Numbered from the stretch's first letter, positions 15,754-26,970 are shown. The stretch is DNA of 35,147 nucleotides from Betaproteobacteria bacterium RIFCSPLOWO2_02_64_14 (GCA_001770325.1 MEQT01000292.1:1-35147), one strand, 5' to 3'. Translations and numbers: made by a program. The notes: a model not told the origin generated them from the letters alone.

Positions 15754-17742
15754 TCATTCAAACCGCAGGATCGGCTGATCGACCGCGACGCTCTCGCCCT
15801 GCTTCGCCAGCACCTCGGCGACGACGCAGTCGCGGTCCGCCTTGAGGATGTTTTCCATCTTCATCGCCTCTATCACCGCGAGTTTCTCGCCGGCCTTCAC
15901 CTCCTGGCCCGGCTGCACCGCCAGCTCGGTGACCAGCCCCGGCATCGGCGAGAGCAGGAACTTCGACAGATCCGGCGCCGGTTTCTCCGGCATGAGCGAG
16001 AGCAGGTGTGCATCGCGCGCCGTCATCACCATCGCCTCAGCCTGCGTCCCGCAGTGGATGATGCGGTACTTCAACCCGCGGCGCTCGATCTGCAGGCAGA
16101 TGCGTTCGCCGTCGCATGTGCCCTGGAACAGGAGTTCTCCCAGTTTCCAGTTGGAGATCAGTTCGCGGGTCTCGCCGTCGCATGAAATGAAATAGCCGCC
16201 GGCGGCAGGCGTGAGCTGCAGCGCGTACTGGCGGCCCCCCATCAACACCACCCAGTCGCGCCCCACCGTACGGCTGCGGCCGTTGAACTGGCCCGTCACC
16301 TTGTATGCGCGGGTGATGTATTTCAGGCGGGCGAACGCGGCGACGCTCGCCAGCAGCAGCGGGTCTTCGTGCACCAGGTTGGCCGCGTGGAATCCGTCCG
16401 GATACGCCTCGGCCATGAAGCCGGTGTTGAATGTCCCCGCGACAAAGTGCGGGTGCTGCATCAGTGCGGCCTGGAACGCGATGTTCGACGAGACGCCGCG
16501 GATCACGAATGCGTTCAGCGCATCGCGCATGCGGGCAACGGCCGCTTCGCGCGTCGCGCCGTGACAGATGAGTTTCGCGATCAGCGAATCGTAGTGAATC
16601 GGAATCTCGCCGCCCTCGAAAACGCCGGTGTCCACGCGCACCGCTCCCGCCGTCTCTTCCGGCGGCATGTATTTGACGAGCCGTCCCACCGAAGGCAGGA
16701 AGTTGCGCAGCGGATCCTCGGCATTGACCCGGCATTCGATCGCCCAGCCGTTCAGTTTCACGTCCTGCTGGGCGAGCGGCAGCTTCTCCCCTGCCGCGAC
16801 GCGGATCATCAGCTCGACGAGATCGAGCCCGGTCACCATTTCGGTCACGGGATGCTCGACCTGGAGGCGCGTGTTCATCTCGAGAAAGTAGAAGCGTCGG
16901 TCGCTGCCGACGACGAACTCCACCGTGCCGGCCGACTCGTAGCGCACCGCTTTCGCCAGCGCCACCGCCTGTTCGCCCATGGCCTTGCGAGTAGCCGCGT
17001 CGAGAAACGGCGACGGCGCCTCCTCGGCGAGCTTCTGATGGCGGCGCTGAATCGAGCATTCGCGCTCCCCCAGGTGCACCACGTTGCCATGCGCGTCGCC
17101 CAGCACCTGGATTTCGACGTGGTGCGGTTGCTCGATGAATTTCTCGATGAACACGCGGTCGTCGCCGAAAGCGTTCAGCGCTTCGCTGCGGCAGGAGGCG
17201 TAGCCCTCGCGGCACTCGGCATCATTTGCCGCCACGCGCAGCCCCTTGCCGCCGCCGCCCGCGCTCGCCTTGATCATCACCGGGTAGCCGACCTCGCGCG
17301 CGATTTTCACCGCCTGGCCCGCGCTCGTGATCGCGCCGTTGTGGCCGGGAATGGCGTTCACACCCGCGCCGAGCGCCAGCTTCTTCGAGGCAATCTTGTC
17401 GCCCATCACCTCGATCGCCGCTGCCGTCGGGCCGATGAAGACGATGCCCTCCCCATCCAGGCGCCTGCGGAAGTCTGCGTTCTCGGACAGAAACCCGTAA
17501 CCCGGATGGAGCGCTTCGGCAGCGGTCTGCCGGCAGGCCGCGACGATCCTGTCCATTGAGAGATAGGACTCGCGCGAAGGCGGGGCACCGATGCACACCG
17601 CCTCGTCGGCGAGCGCCACGTGAAGCGCATCCTCGTCGGCCTCGGAATACACCGCGACCGTGGCGATACCCATCCTGCGCGCCGTCCGGATGACGCGGCA
17701 CGCGATCTCGCCCCGATTGGCGATCAGAATTTTACGGAACAT
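15754..17742 (-). CDS. pccA: Acyl-CoA (propionyl/acetyl-CoA) carboxylase alpha subunit: biotin carboxylase and biotin carrier
   Basis: A 662-residue subunit. The start is MFRKILIANRGEIACR at 17742, not the upstream ORF start inside a heptad repeat. Domains: biotin carboxylase (about 1-450) with ATP-grasp loop KASAGGGGKGLR, ERDCSIQRRHQK-like ERECSIQRRHQK, and EMNTRLQVEHPVTE; a linker domain typical of propionyl-CoA carboxylases; and a C-terminal biotinyl domain with EAMKMEN, biotin on Lys of about residue 628. It carboxylates biotin with bicarbonate and ATP for transfer by the beta subunit encoded upstream (72-base gap). The mutase neighbours favour propionyl-CoA as substrate; geranyl- or methylcrotonyl-CoA are less likely. 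Fourth gene of the mutase operon. Confidence 0.9.
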   Translation of the reverse strand: MFRKILIANRGEIACRVIRTARRMGIATVAVYSEADEDALHVALADEAVCIGAPPSRESYLSMDRIVAACRQTAAEALHPGYGFLSENADFRRRLDGEGIVFIGPTAAAIEVMGDKIASKKLALGAGVNAIPGHNGAITSAGQAVKIAREVGYPVMIKASAGGGGKGLRVAANDAECREGYASCRSEALNAFGDDRVFIEKFIEQPHHVEIQVLGDAHGNVVHLGERECSIQRRHQKLAEEAPSPFLDAATRKAMGEQAVALAKAVRYESAGTVEFVVGSDRRFYFLEMNTRLQVEHPVTEMVTGLDLVELMIRVAAGEKLPLAQQDVKLNGWAIECRVNAEDPLRNFLPSVGRLVKYMPPEETAGAVRVDTGVFEGGEIPIHYDSLIAKLICHGATREAAVARMRDALNAFVIRGVSSNIAFQAALMQHPHFVAGTFNTGFMAEAYPDGFHAANLVHEDPLLLASVAAFARLKYITRAYKVTGQFNGRSRTVGRDWVVLMGGRQYALQLTPAAGGYFISCDGETRELISNWKLGELLFQGTCDGERICLQIERRGLKYRIIHCGTQAEAMVMTARDAHLLSLMPEKPAPDLSKFLLSPMPGLVTELAVQPGQEVKAGEKLAVIEAMKMENILKADRDCVVAEVLAKQGESVAVDQPILRFE

Positions 17743-17769
17743 GTTTCTTCTTGTCGGTGACGGAGGAGC

Positions 17770-17814
17770 CCCTCGCCCCTCACCCTTCCGCCTTCGTCCT
17801 TCCGCCTTCATCCT

Positions 17815-17818
<4 letters not shown>
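17770..17818. repeat. Tandem heptanucleotide array (CCTTCNN)
   Basis: Seven head-to-tail 7-base units: CCCTCGC, CCCTCAC, CCTTCCG, CCTTCGT, CCTTCCG, CCTTCAT, CCTTCAA. It fills most of the gap between the carboxylase beta and alpha genes and contains the beta stop codon (TGA complement at 17815-17817). Read on the transcript strand the units are purine-rich (GGAAGG-like), so they could resemble ribosome sites. Confidence 0.8.
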
Positions 17819-19347
<1,529 letters not shown>

Positions 19348-19390
19348 GGCGTCCTTCCTTTCGACTCCAAGAGAGGTGGTCAGCTTCCGA

Positions 19391-19545
19391 CTAACGCAGA
19401 CGAAACGAAACCGGAAAGGCGTGAGCCGTGAGCCGTGATTCGATGCCCTCAGACAGACGCGGCCCTGTCGGTTCACGGTTCACGGATCACCTTCTCACGA
19501 TGAAACAATGCGCGCTGCGTTCATCTTCGTTGATCAGCGGTTTCG
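19391..19545. repeat. Intergenic inverted-repeat element, copy B
   Basis: Left arm GTGAGCCGTGAGCCGTGATT (19421-19440) faces GGTTCACGGTTCACGGATCACC (19470-19491); an outer right block CTGCGTTCATCTTCGTTGATCAGCGGTTT follows, and a weaker matching block (CTAACGCAGACGAAAC) precedes. It sits between meaB and pccB inside one operon, so it should be transcribed and could fold into a long hairpin in the mRNA. Confidence 0.75.
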
Positions 19546-19550
19546 CGCCT

Positions 19551-20552
19551 TCAGTTGTTCTCGCGGGCGGCGGCGAGGAGTTCCAGCGCGGCGGCGGACG
19601 GCGTCAGCGCGCCGCGGCTCACCGCCGCGGTGAGCCGGTCGAGGCTGTCGCGCACCGAAGGGTGGCGGCGAAAGCGCGCGCGCAGCTCCGCATCGATCAA
19701 ACCCCACATCCAGTCCACCGCCTGCCGCCGCCGCTTCGCCTGAAGTTCGCCGCTCGCGGTCATCGCTGCCTCGAAACGCGTGACCTCATTCCACAACCCA
19801 GGCACGCCGGCGCCGGTCAGCGCGCTCACCGCCAGCACCGGCGGCGCCCACTCCGGGGATGCCGGGGCAAGCAGGGTGAGGACATTCTGCACCTGCGCGC
19901 GCGCAAGTTCGGCTGCCCGCGCATCGAGATCCGCCTTGTTGATGACCACCATATCGGCAAGTTCGATGATGCCTTTCTTCAACGCCTGCAGTTCGTCCCC
20001 GGCATGGGGCAACTGCAGCAGCACGAACATGTCCACCATGCCGGCGACCGCGACTTCGGACTGCCCGACCCCGACCGTTTCCACGATGATGACGCCGTAA
20101 CCCGCCGCCTCGCACAGCAGGATCGCCTCGCGCGTTTTCTCCGCCACGCCGCCAAGCGTCCCACGCGAGGGCGAAGGCCGGATGAAGGCGTTGGGGTGCT
20201 GGGCGAGGCGTTCCATGCGCGTCTTGTCGCCGAGGATGGAACCGCCGCTCACCGCGCTCGACGGATCGACCGCCAGCACCGCAACGCGCCGGCCCTCCTC
20301 CGCTACGTGCACCCCGAGCGCCTCCAGCAACGTCGACTTCCCCACCCCCGGCGCGCCGCTCACGCCGAGGCGCAGCGACCGCCCGGTGTGCGGCGACAGC
20401 GCTTCGAGCAGGGACTGGGCGCGCAGCTGATGCTCGCGGCGCGAGGATTCGACGAGCGTGATCGCCCGCGCCAGCGCGCGCCGCTCGCCGGCAAGCACAC
20501 CGGCGGCAAGCGCTTCAGCCGCAGGATCCATGCCCGGCGGGAAACGGCTCAC
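19551..20552 (-). CDS. meaB: Methylmalonyl-CoA mutase-associated GTPase MeaB
   Basis: G3E-type P-loop GTPase of the MeaB/ArgK group, which loads and protects the B12 cofactor of methylmalonyl-CoA mutase. Walker A is GAPGVGKST, followed by [21 protein letters not shown], the switch segment [17 protein letters not shown] and the base motif NKAD. The start is GTG 20552 ([15 protein letters not shown]), with AGGG ten bases before it and seven bases after the mutase stop, giving 333 residues. ATG 20531, seven codons on, is a possible alternative and matches the usual family N-terminus. Coupled to the mutase gene, which is its partner protein. Confidence 0.92.
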   Translation of the reverse strand: MSRFPPGMDPAAEALAAGVLAGERRALARAITLVESSRREHQLRAQSLLEALSPHTGRSLRLGVSGAPGVGKSTLLEALGVHVAEEGRRVAVLAVDPSSAVSGGSILGDKTRMERLAQHPNAFIRPSPSRGTLGGVAEKTREAILLCEAAGYGVIIVETVGVGQSEVAVAGMVDMFVLLQLPHAGDELQALKKGIIELADMVVINKADLDARAAELARAQVQNVLTLLAPASPEWAPPVLAVSALTGAGVPGLWNEVTRFEAAMTASGELQAKRRRQAVDWMWGLIDAELRARFRRHPSVRDSLDRLTAAVSRGALTPSAAALELLAAARENN

Positions 20553-20559
20553 TGCGACG

Positions 20560-22731
20560 TCACCCTGCCGTTGCCACGATCCCGCGCCGTTCGCGCACCG
20601 CCCGGAGCACTTCGCGCGCCGCATCCGCGATCACCGTGCCCGGCCCGAACACCGCCGCGGCGCCGGCTTTCTTCAGAAACTCGTAGTCCGGGAGCGGGAT
20701 GACGCCGCCTACCACCACGAGCACATCCTCTCCCCCCGCTTCCCTGAGCGCATTCGCGAGCGCCGGCACCAGCGTCTTGTGCGCGGCGGCGAGCGTCGAT
20801 ACGCCGATGACGTGCACGTCGTTCTCGATCGCCTGGCGCGCGGCTTCTTCGGGCGTCTGGAACAGCGGGCCCACGTCGACATCGAAACCGAGGTCGGCAA
20901 AGGCGGTGGCGATCACTTTGGCGCCGCGATCGTGGCCATCCTGGCCGAGCTTGGCGATAAGGATGCGCGGGCGCCGGCCTTCATCCGCCGCGAACGCCTC
21001 GACATCGCGCTTCAACACCTGCCATTTTTCGTCGCGGCCGAACGCCGCGCCGTAGACGCCGGAGACGAGTTCGGTCGAAGCCTGGTAGCGGGTGAACGCC
21101 GCTTCGAGCGCGCTCGAGATCTCCCCCACCGTGGCGCGCAACCGGATGGCGCGGATCGCGAGATCGAGCAGGTTGCCGGCGCTGCTTCTGCCGGCCTCGG
21201 TCAGCGCGGCGAGCGCGGATTCAACCGCGCGCGCTTCGCGCTTCGCGCGGATCTCCCGGAGCCGGCGCACCTGCGCCTCGCGCACCGCGGTGTTGTCCAC
21301 TTCCCGCAAGTCGATCGGCGCTTCGTTGTCGGGACGATACTTGTTCACCCCCACGATCACATCGGAGCCCGAGTCGATGCGCGCCTGCTGCTCGGCGGCG
21401 CAGCGCTCGATGCGGCGCTTGGCCCAGCCCGATTCGATGGCGCGCACCATGCCGCCCATGCGCTCCACTTCCTCGATGATCTCCCACGCCTTGCCGGCAA
21501 GCTCGTGGGTCAGCCGCTCCATCATGTAGGAACCCGCCCACGGATCGACCACCTGCGTGATGTGCGTCTCTTCCTGCAGGATCAATTGCGTGTTGCGCGC
21601 GATGCGCGCGGCAAAGTCGCTCGGCAGCGCGATCGCCTCGTCGAGCGCATTGGTGTGCAGGCTCTGCGTGCCGCCGAACACGGCCGCCATCGCCTCGATC
21701 GCGGTGCGCACCACATTGTTGTACGGGTCCTGCTCGGTCAACGACCAGCCCGAGGTCTGGCAGTGGGTGCGCAGCATGAGCGACCGGGGCTCTGTCGCGC
21801 CGAACGTCTCCTTCATGATCCGGCACCACAAGAGCCGCGCGGCGCGCAGCTTGGCGATCTCCAGATAGAAATTCATGCCGATGCCGAAGAAGAACGACAA
21901 CCGCGGCGCGAATTCGTCCACCTTCATGCCGCGGCTCACCGCGGCGCGCACGTATTCCATGCCGTCGGCGAGCGTGAACGCGAGTTCCAGCGCCTGTGTC
22001 GCACCGGCCTCCTGGATGTGGTAGCCGGAAATCGAGATCGAGTTGAACTTCGGCATGTGCGCCGCGGTGTATTCGATAATGTCGGCGACGATCCGCATCG
22101 ACGGCTGGGGCGGGTAGATGTAGGTGTTGCGGACCATGAACTCCTTGAGGATGTCGTTCTGGATAGTGCCGGAGAGTTGCGCCTGGGCGACACCTTGCTC
22201 CTCCCCCGCAACGATGTAACCCGCGAGCACCGGAAGTACCGCCCCGTTCATGGTCATCGAGACCGACACCCGATCGAGCGGTATGCCGTCGAACAGGATC
22301 TTCATGTCCTCCACGGAATCGATCGCGACCCCCGCCTTGCCGACGTCGCCGATGACGCGCGGATGATCGGAATCGTAGCCGCGGTGCGTGGCGAGATCGA
22401 ACGCGACCGACACACCCTGGCCGCCGCCGGCGAGCGTCTGGCGATAGAACGCGTTCGATTCCTCCGCGGTCGAGAAGCCCGCGTACTGGCGGATCGTCCA
22501 CGGCCGGCCGCTGTACATGGTCGGCTGCGGCCCGCGCAGGTAGGGCTCGAAGCCGGGCAGCGTGTCGAGCGCCGGCAGCCCCTGGACATCGGCGGCGGTG
22601 TAGAGCGGCTTGACGCTCAGGCCCTCGGGCGTCGTCCAGTTCAGTGCGGAGAGCGGCTTGCCTTCCAGCGACCTGGCGACGGCGGCTTCCCAGTCCGCCA
22701 GCGTGGGCCGCTTCGTGTTGTCCGCGCTCAT
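20560..22731 (-). CDS. Methylmalonyl-CoA mutase, single-chain
   Basis: Adenosylcobalamin-dependent isomerase of 723 residues, converting (R)-methylmalonyl-CoA to succinyl-CoA. The N-terminal TIM-barrel domain includes [45 protein letters not shown] and [19 protein letters not shown]. The C-terminal B12 domain (about 585-723) has the base-off motif GQDGHDRG with the lower ligand at about His600, then [10 protein letters not shown] and VVVGGVIP. It carries both domains in one chain, like the ScpA type. ATG follows CGGAGGAATTTT. It is the first gene of the minus-strand operon with meaB, pccB and pccA; its 144-base upstream gap is shared with divergent leuC. Confidence 0.95.
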   Translation of the reverse strand: MSADNTKRPTLADWEAAVARSLEGKPLSALNWTTPEGLSVKPLYTAADVQGLPALDTLPGFEPYLRGPQPTMYSGRPWTIRQYAGFSTAEESNAFYRQTLAGGGQGVSVAFDLATHRGYDSDHPRVIGDVGKAGVAIDSVEDMKILFDGIPLDRVSVSMTMNGAVLPVLAGYIVAGEEQGVAQAQLSGTIQNDILKEFMVRNTYIYPPQPSMRIVADIIEYTAAHMPKFNSISISGYHIQEAGATQALELAFTLADGMEYVRAAVSRGMKVDEFAPRLSFFFGIGMNFYLEIAKLRAARLLWCRIMKETFGATEPRSLMLRTHCQTSGWSLTEQDPYNNVVRTAIEAMAAVFGGTQSLHTNALDEAIALPSDFAARIARNTQLILQEETHITQVVDPWAGSYMMERLTHELAGKAWEIIEEVERMGGMVRAIESGWAKRRIERCAAEQQARIDSGSDVIVGVNKYRPDNEAPIDLREVDNTAVREAQVRRLREIRAKREARAVESALAALTEAGRSSAGNLLDLAIRAIRLRATVGEISSALEAAFTRYQASTELVSGVYGAAFGRDEKWQVLKRDVEAFAADEGRRPRILIAKLGQDGHDRGAKVIATAFADLGFDVDVGPLFQTPEEAARQAIENDVHVIGVSTLAAAHKTLVPALANALREAGGEDVLVVVGGVIPLPDYEFLKKAGAAAVFGPGTVIADAAREVLRAVRERRGIVATAG

Positions 22732-22875
22732 GAAAATTCCTCCGGTGCGTCGCTGCTCAAGGATCGGTCAATGGCGTTCGGTTCGAGCCGGGTCGCGCTG
22801 CCGGACGCACCGCGCCGGGGAGGGTGGCGCGTCGTCATGATTGATGCCACCATACCAGAAAAGCGGGGAATTCGC

Positions 22876-24282
22876 ATGGATGCACCACGCACCCTATTCG
22901 AGAAAATCTGGGATCGGCACGTCATCCTCACCCGCGGGGAGAGCGAGGTGCTCATCTATATCGACCGCAATATCGTGCACGAGGGCTCGTTCCTCGCCTT
23001 TGGCCAGCTCGCGCGCGAAGGCCATAGAGTCAGACGGCCGCGCCAGAATATCGCGACCGCCGACCACTACGTGCCGACCGCCGGCCGCGGACAGGGCCTT
23101 GCCGGCGTCAACGATCCCGAGGTGCGCGGCATGATCGAGCTGCTCGAAAAGAACGCCGCAGAACACGGCCTGTCACATCTTGGCATCGACGATCCGCGCC
23201 AGGGGATCGTGCACGTCGTGGGCCCGGAACTGGGTTTCACCCAGCCCGGCCTCACCCTCGCCTGCGGCGATTCGCACACCTCCACTCACGGCGCGCTCGG
23301 CGCGTTTGCGTTCGGCATCGGCGCATCGCAACTGAAGCAGGTGCTCGCCACCCAGTGCCTGTGGCAGAAGAGGCCCCGCACGCTGCGCGTCACCGTGGAT
23401 GGCACGCTCGGGCCGGGCATCGGCGGCAAGGACGTGATCCTCGCGATCATCGCCGAAATCGGCACCGCAGGCGCTACCGGTCATGTCGTCGAATATGGTG
23501 GAGCCGCGATCCGGGCGCTGTCGGTCGAAGGCCGGCTCACGGTATGCAACATGTCGATCGAAGCCGGCGCGCGCGCCGGCATGGTCGCGCCCGACGACAC
23601 GACGTACGCGTATCTCGCCGGGCGCGAGTACTCGCCCAAGGGCCGGGACTGGGACCTGGCACTCGATCATTGGCGCACCCTGCCGAGCGACGACGGCGCG
23701 CGCTTCGATCGCGAGGTACGCCTCGACGGCTCGCGGCTCGCACCCATGCTCACCTGGGGCACCAGTCCCGAGGAAGCGGCCGCGGTCGACACCCGCGTGC
23801 CCGACCCGGCGCAAATGGCGGACCCCGGCAAACGCGCGCACGCCGAGCAGGCGCTCTCCTATATGGATCTGAAGCCCGGAATGCCGCTGAGCGAAATCCG
23901 CGTCGACCGCGCGTTTATCGGCACCTGCACCAACGGGCGCATCGAGGACCTGCGCGCAGCCGCAGCGGTGCTGAAAGGCAGGAAGTCCGTGGTGGCGGGC
24001 TGGGTGTCGCCCGGATCGACTCCAATCAAGCGCCAGGCGGAAGCTGAGGGTCTGGACCGGATCTTCCGCGACGCCGGCCTGGAATGGCGCGGCTCGGGCT
24101 GCTCGGGATGTGCCGCCATGAACGGCGATTCGGTGCCGGCAGGCATGCGCTGCGCCTCGACCTCCAACCGCAATTTCGAAGGACGGCAGGGCAAGCGCGC
24201 ACGCACGCACCTGATGAGCCCGGCGATGGTCGCCGCCGCTGCGGTGACCGGCAAGATCACCGACGTGCGCAATTTCCTGTAA
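22876..24282 (+). CDS. leuC: 3-Isopropylmalate dehydratase large subunit (aconitase family)
   Basis: A 468-residue iron-sulfur hydro-lyase subunit. Start is ATG 22876 (MDAPRTLFEKIWDRHVI) with GGGGA upstream; the track's 1274-residue ORF continues antisense through the mutase and is not real there. Features: ADHYVPT, LACGDSHTSTHGALGAFAFGIG, and three cluster cysteines in GTCTNGRIEDL and GSGCSGCAAMN. Common LeuC proteins read GCSMC where this has GCSGC, a small difference. It pairs with the LeuD subunit after a 207-base gap filled by repeat copy C. No leuA or leuB is present, so a role on another C5/C6 dicarboxylate is possible. Confidence 0.88.
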   Translation: MDAPRTLFEKIWDRHVILTRGESEVLIYIDRNIVHEGSFLAFGQLAREGHRVRRPRQNIATADHYVPTAGRGQGLAGVNDPEVRGMIELLEKNAAEHGLSHLGIDDPRQGIVHVVGPELGFTQPGLTLACGDSHTSTHGALGAFAFGIGASQLKQVLATQCLWQKRPRTLRVTVDGTLGPGIGGKDVILAIIAEIGTAGATGHVVEYGGAAIRALSVEGRLTVCNMSIEAGARAGMVAPDDTTYAYLAGREYSPKGRDWDLALDHWRTLPSDDGARFDREVRLDGSRLAPMLTWGTSPEEAAAVDTRVPDPAQMADPGKRAHAEQALSYMDLKPGMPLSEIRVDRAFIGTCTNGRIEDLRAAAAVLKGRKSVVAGWVSPGSTPIKRQAEAEGLDRIFRDAGLEWRGSGCSGCAAMNGDSVPAGMRCASTSNRNFEGRQGKRARTHLMSPAMVAAAAVTGKITDVRNFL

Positions 24283-24293
24283 AGACAATATTG

Positions 24294-24480
24294 GAACCGC
24301 CGATGAACGCCGATACACGCCTATGGATGCCTTCCAGTACATTCCAGGGCAAACGGGTGATCCGTGAACCGTGAATCGACGAGAGCATCCGGGCTGTCCG
24401 GCGACATCGGATCACGGCTCACGGTTCACGCTTGCCCGGTGTCGTTTCATCCGCGTTCATCGGCGTTCATCGGCGGCTAA
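24294..24480. repeat. Nested inverted-repeat element, copy C (largest)
   Basis: Outer arms: AACCGCCGATGAACGCCGATACACGCC at the left and CCGCGTTCATCGGCGTTCATCGGCGGCTAA at the right. Inner arms: GTGATCCGTGAACCGTGAATC and GGATCACGGCTCACGGTTCAC. The whole 187-base block is nearly a two-step palindrome with about 35 bases in the middle and occupies the entire gap between leuC and leuD. It has no coding capacity that I can support. It looks like a MITE- or REP-type element. Confidence 0.8.
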
Positions 24481-24489
24481 GGATTGCGA

Positions 24490-25128
24490 ATGAAGCCCTT
24501 CACTGAACTGACGGCGGTCGCGGCGCCGCTCGATCTGGCGAACGTGGATACCGACAAAATCGTGCCGGCACGCTATCTCCGGAAACCGCGCGAAGGCGGC
24601 TACGGGCAGTACCTGTTCCACGACCTCCGGTTCGACGCCGACGGCAACGAGCGGCCCGGATTCATTCTCAACCAGGCGCCGTGGCGCAGCGCGCAGATTC
24701 TCGTCGCCAGCGTGAACTTCGGCTGCGGCTCCTCGCGCGAGGCCGCGGTTTATGCGCTGATGGATTTCGGCGTCCGTTGCGTGATCGCCTCATCGTTCGG
24801 TGATATCCATTACGGCAACGCATTGCAGAACGGCATGCTGCCGGTGATCCTGCCGGAGGAAACCTGCGCCGCTCTTCGGCAGCATCTGCGCGCGAACCCT
24901 GGAGCGCAACTTACGGTCGACCTGGAAGCGCAGCGCGTGACCGGCGCCGACGGCGCGAGCCATCGCTTCGAGATCGACCCGGTGTACCGCGAGCGGCTGC
25001 TGAAGGGGCTCGACGACGTCGGGTTGATACTGCAGCACCTGCCCGAGATCGAGGCATTCGAGCAGCGCCACCGCGGCGTCATGCCGTGGCTCGGGTGCGA
25101 CAGGAAGGGCGTGAACCGTGAGCCGTGA
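24490..25128 (+). CDS. leuD: 3-Isopropylmalate dehydratase small subunit
   Basis: Swivel-domain subunit of 212 residues. ATG 24490 (MKPFTELTAVAAPLDLANVDTDKIVPARYL) has AAGGA upstream and fits family starts better than the TTG two codons earlier. Core motifs are NFGCGSSREAAVYALMDFGVRCVIASSFGDIHYGNALQNGMLP. With LeuC it isomerises 2- to 3-isopropylmalate or a related acid. The last residues GVNREP are written by the GTGAACCGTGAGCCGTGA of repeat copy D, whose heptads also supply the stop. The normal end was probably a few codons earlier. Confidence 0.9.
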   Translation: MKPFTELTAVAAPLDLANVDTDKIVPARYLRKPREGGYGQYLFHDLRFDADGNERPGFILNQAPWRSAQILVASVNFGCGSSREAAVYALMDFGVRCVIASSFGDIHYGNALQNGMLPVILPEETCAALRQHLRANPGAQLTVDLEAQRVTGADGASHRFEIDPVYRERLLKGLDDVGLILQHLPEIEAFEQRHRGVMPWLGCDRKGVNREP

Positions 25129-25232
25129 TCGGACGAACCCAAACTCGCGAAACAGACCTTGTCGGCTCACGGATCACGATTCACGGTTCACCCACGAATT
25201 TGGGCGTCGATCGGGGTCATCTACCGTTTAGC
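25108..25232. repeat. Intergenic inverted-repeat element, copy D
   Basis: Left arm GGGCGTGAACCGTGAGCCGTGATC overlaps the leuD 3' end. The right arm GGCTCACGGATCACGATTCACGGTTCACCC follows about 33 bases later, with one extra heptad. A degraded outer block (GGGCGTCGATCGGGGTCAT) comes after. It lies between leuD and the CDF gene on the same strand. Confidence 0.78.
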
Positions 25233-25252
25233 TCGGCAATAGGAGGGTTTTG

Positions 25253-26164
25253 ATGGCAGGGCAAGGCAAGGGCGCGGTACGGGCGATTCTCTATGCGCTC
25301 GCCGCGAACGCCGGGATCGCAGCGGCGAAAGGCGGTGCGGCGTTCTGGACCGGCTCGGGCGCGATGCTGGCGGAGACCATCCATTCGGTTGCCGACTGCG
25401 CGAACCAGGTGCTGCTGCTCATCGGGCTCAAGCGCTCGCAGCGTCCCGCCACCGCCGACCATCCGCTGGGTTACGGCCGCGCCACCTATTTCTGGTCGAT
25501 GATCGTCGCGCTGATGCTGTTTTCGGTGGGCGGCCTGTACGCGGTCTACGAGGGCATCGAGCGGCTCATGCATCCCGCGCCAATCAGGGACCCTTGGCTT
25601 GCCGTGGGCATCCTCGCTTTCAGCGTCGCACTCGAAGCGGGGTCGCTGTGGGGCGCATTGAAGATCATCCACGAGCAGCGGGGCAGCCGCACGTTCTGGG
25701 AATGGTTCCGCGCCACTCGCCAGAGCGAACTGATGGTGGTTGCGGGCGAGGATATTGCCGCGCTGCTCGGGCTGGTGTTTGCTTTGATCGCCGTGATCGT
25801 TGCGATCGTGACGGGAAACCCGCTGTTCGATGCGCTGGGCAGCCTCGCTATCGGCACGCTGCTGATCGTGGTGGCCTTTGCGGTCATGCGCGAAGTGAAA
25901 GGCATGATCGTCGGCGAGAGCGCCGATCCGCTCGTGCACGCCGAAATCGAGCGCTTCGTGGCCGTGCGTCCGGAAGTGGATGCGGTACTCAATCTCATCA
26001 CGCTGCAGTGGGGCGAGCGCGTGGTGGTGGCGGCCAAGGTGCGCATGCGGGAATCCAGCGATGCCGCGCGGCTCGTCGAACACATCAATGCCTGCGAGGT
26101 GGCCCTCAAACAGCGCTTCCCCCAAGTAGCATGGATTTTCTTCGAACCTGACGTTGTCACATGA
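25253..26164 (+). CDS. Cation diffusion facilitator (CDF) family metal transporter
   Basis: Inner-membrane metal/proton antiporter of 303 residues. ATG at 25253 follows AGGAGGG. It has about six hydrophobic segments; metal-site helices include HSVADCANQVLLLIG and the later GEDIAALLGLVFALIAVIVAI. HPLGYGRATYFWSMIVALMLF is typical of the group. The C-terminal cytoplasmic domain (about 210-303) has the alternating fold LNLITLQWGERVVVAAKVRMRE. It likely exports Zn, Fe, Mn or a similar divalent ion; the metal is not predictable here. Confidence 0.9.
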   Translation: MAGQGKGAVRAILYALAANAGIAAAKGGAAFWTGSGAMLAETIHSVADCANQVLLLIGLKRSQRPATADHPLGYGRATYFWSMIVALMLFSVGGLYAVYEGIERLMHPAPIRDPWLAVGILAFSVALEAGSLWGALKIIHEQRGSRTFWEWFRATRQSELMVVAGEDIAALLGLVFALIAVIVAIVTGNPLFDALGSLAIGTLLIVVAFAVMREVKGMIVGESADPLVHAEIERFVAVRPEVDAVLNLITLQWGERVVVAAKVRMRESSDAARLVEHINACEVALKQRFPQVAWIFFEPDVVT

Positions 26165-26211
26165 CGGGGCTTGCCGCCGCTGCGTAGCGGGCCGGCGGGC
26201 TCGGACAGGAT

Positions 26212-26970
26212 ATGAGAATGTTGAACAACACAACGCTGCTCCTGCTGGCGGTCGCCGCGGGCGTGGTCGCCTGCTGGTGGCTGCTTGGCGGCGCAGCGGG
26301 GGCGCGCGATTGGCGCACCGCCAGCAGCGAACCGGTCGGAATCGCGCCTGACCCGGCGGTGACGCCCGACCCATTGATCCAGGTTTACGCGGCGCGCGCC
26401 TGGGGTTGGCGGGGTTACTTCGGCGTGCACACCTGGATCGCAGTCAAGCGCACCAACGGCGCCGCCTATACGGTCTACGAGGTGATCGGCTGGCGCCTGC
26501 GCTCGAGCGATACGGCGGTTGCCATCCGGCAACGCCCGCCCGACGCGCGCTGGTTCGGCAGCGCCCCCGTGCTGCTTGCCGAAAAGCGCGGCAACGGGAT
26601 CGACGCCCTGATAGACCGCATCGACCGCGTCGCGCGCGAATATCCTTACGCCGGGGTTTACTCGGCCTGGCCCGGACCCAATTCCAACACGTTCACCGCG
26701 TATCTCACCCGCGTCGTGCCCGAACTCGGCGCGGACCTGCCGCCCACCGCCATCGGCAAGGACTACCTCGGCGACAAGTTCGTTGCCCGGGCGCCGAGCG
26801 GGCGGGGTTTTCAGTTATCGCTCTATGGTCTGTTGGGCGTGCTGGCGAGCGGCCCGGAAGGCATCGAAGTGAATCTGTTCGGACTTTCCTTCGGCGTCGA
26901 TCCGTTGGCGCCGGCTATCAAGCTCCCCTTCTTCGGGCGTCTCGGCGCCACCAGCACCACGTATCGGTAA
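26212..26970 (+). CDS. DUF3750 domain-containing membrane-anchored protein
   Basis: A 252-residue protein starting with one hydrophobic helix (TTLLLLAVAAGVVACWWLLGG), which is a signal anchor or uncleaved signal. The rest should be periplasmic. The body resembles DUF3750: VYAARAWGWRGYFGVHTWIAVK, YTVYEVIGWR, ARWFGSAPVLL and WPGPNSNTFTAYL. The conserved His, Trp and PGPNSNTF are compatible with an enzyme-like or peptidase-like fold, but no activity is known to me. ATG follows ACAGGA. Same strand as the CDF and CorA genes. Confidence 0.75.
   Translation: MRMLNNTTLLLLAVAAGVVACWWLLGGAAGARDWRTASSEPVGIAPDPAVTPDPLIQVYAARAWGWRGYFGVHTWIAVKRTNGAAYTVYEVIGWRLRSSDTAVAIRQRPPDARWFGSAPVLLAEKRGNGIDALIDRIDRVAREYPYAGVYSAWPGPNSNTFTAYLTRVVPELGADLPPTAIGKDYLGDKFVARAPSGRGFQLSLYGLLGVLASGPEGIEVNLFGLSFGVDPLAPAIKLPFFGRLGATSTTYR

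Noticed and set aside
20458-22875. Upstream part of the 1274-residue plus-strand ORF, fused in frame to leuC
   Set aside because: It is antisense to the mutase and meaB genes, is Arg/His-rich without family motifs, and the LeuC family start with a ribosome site is at 22876.
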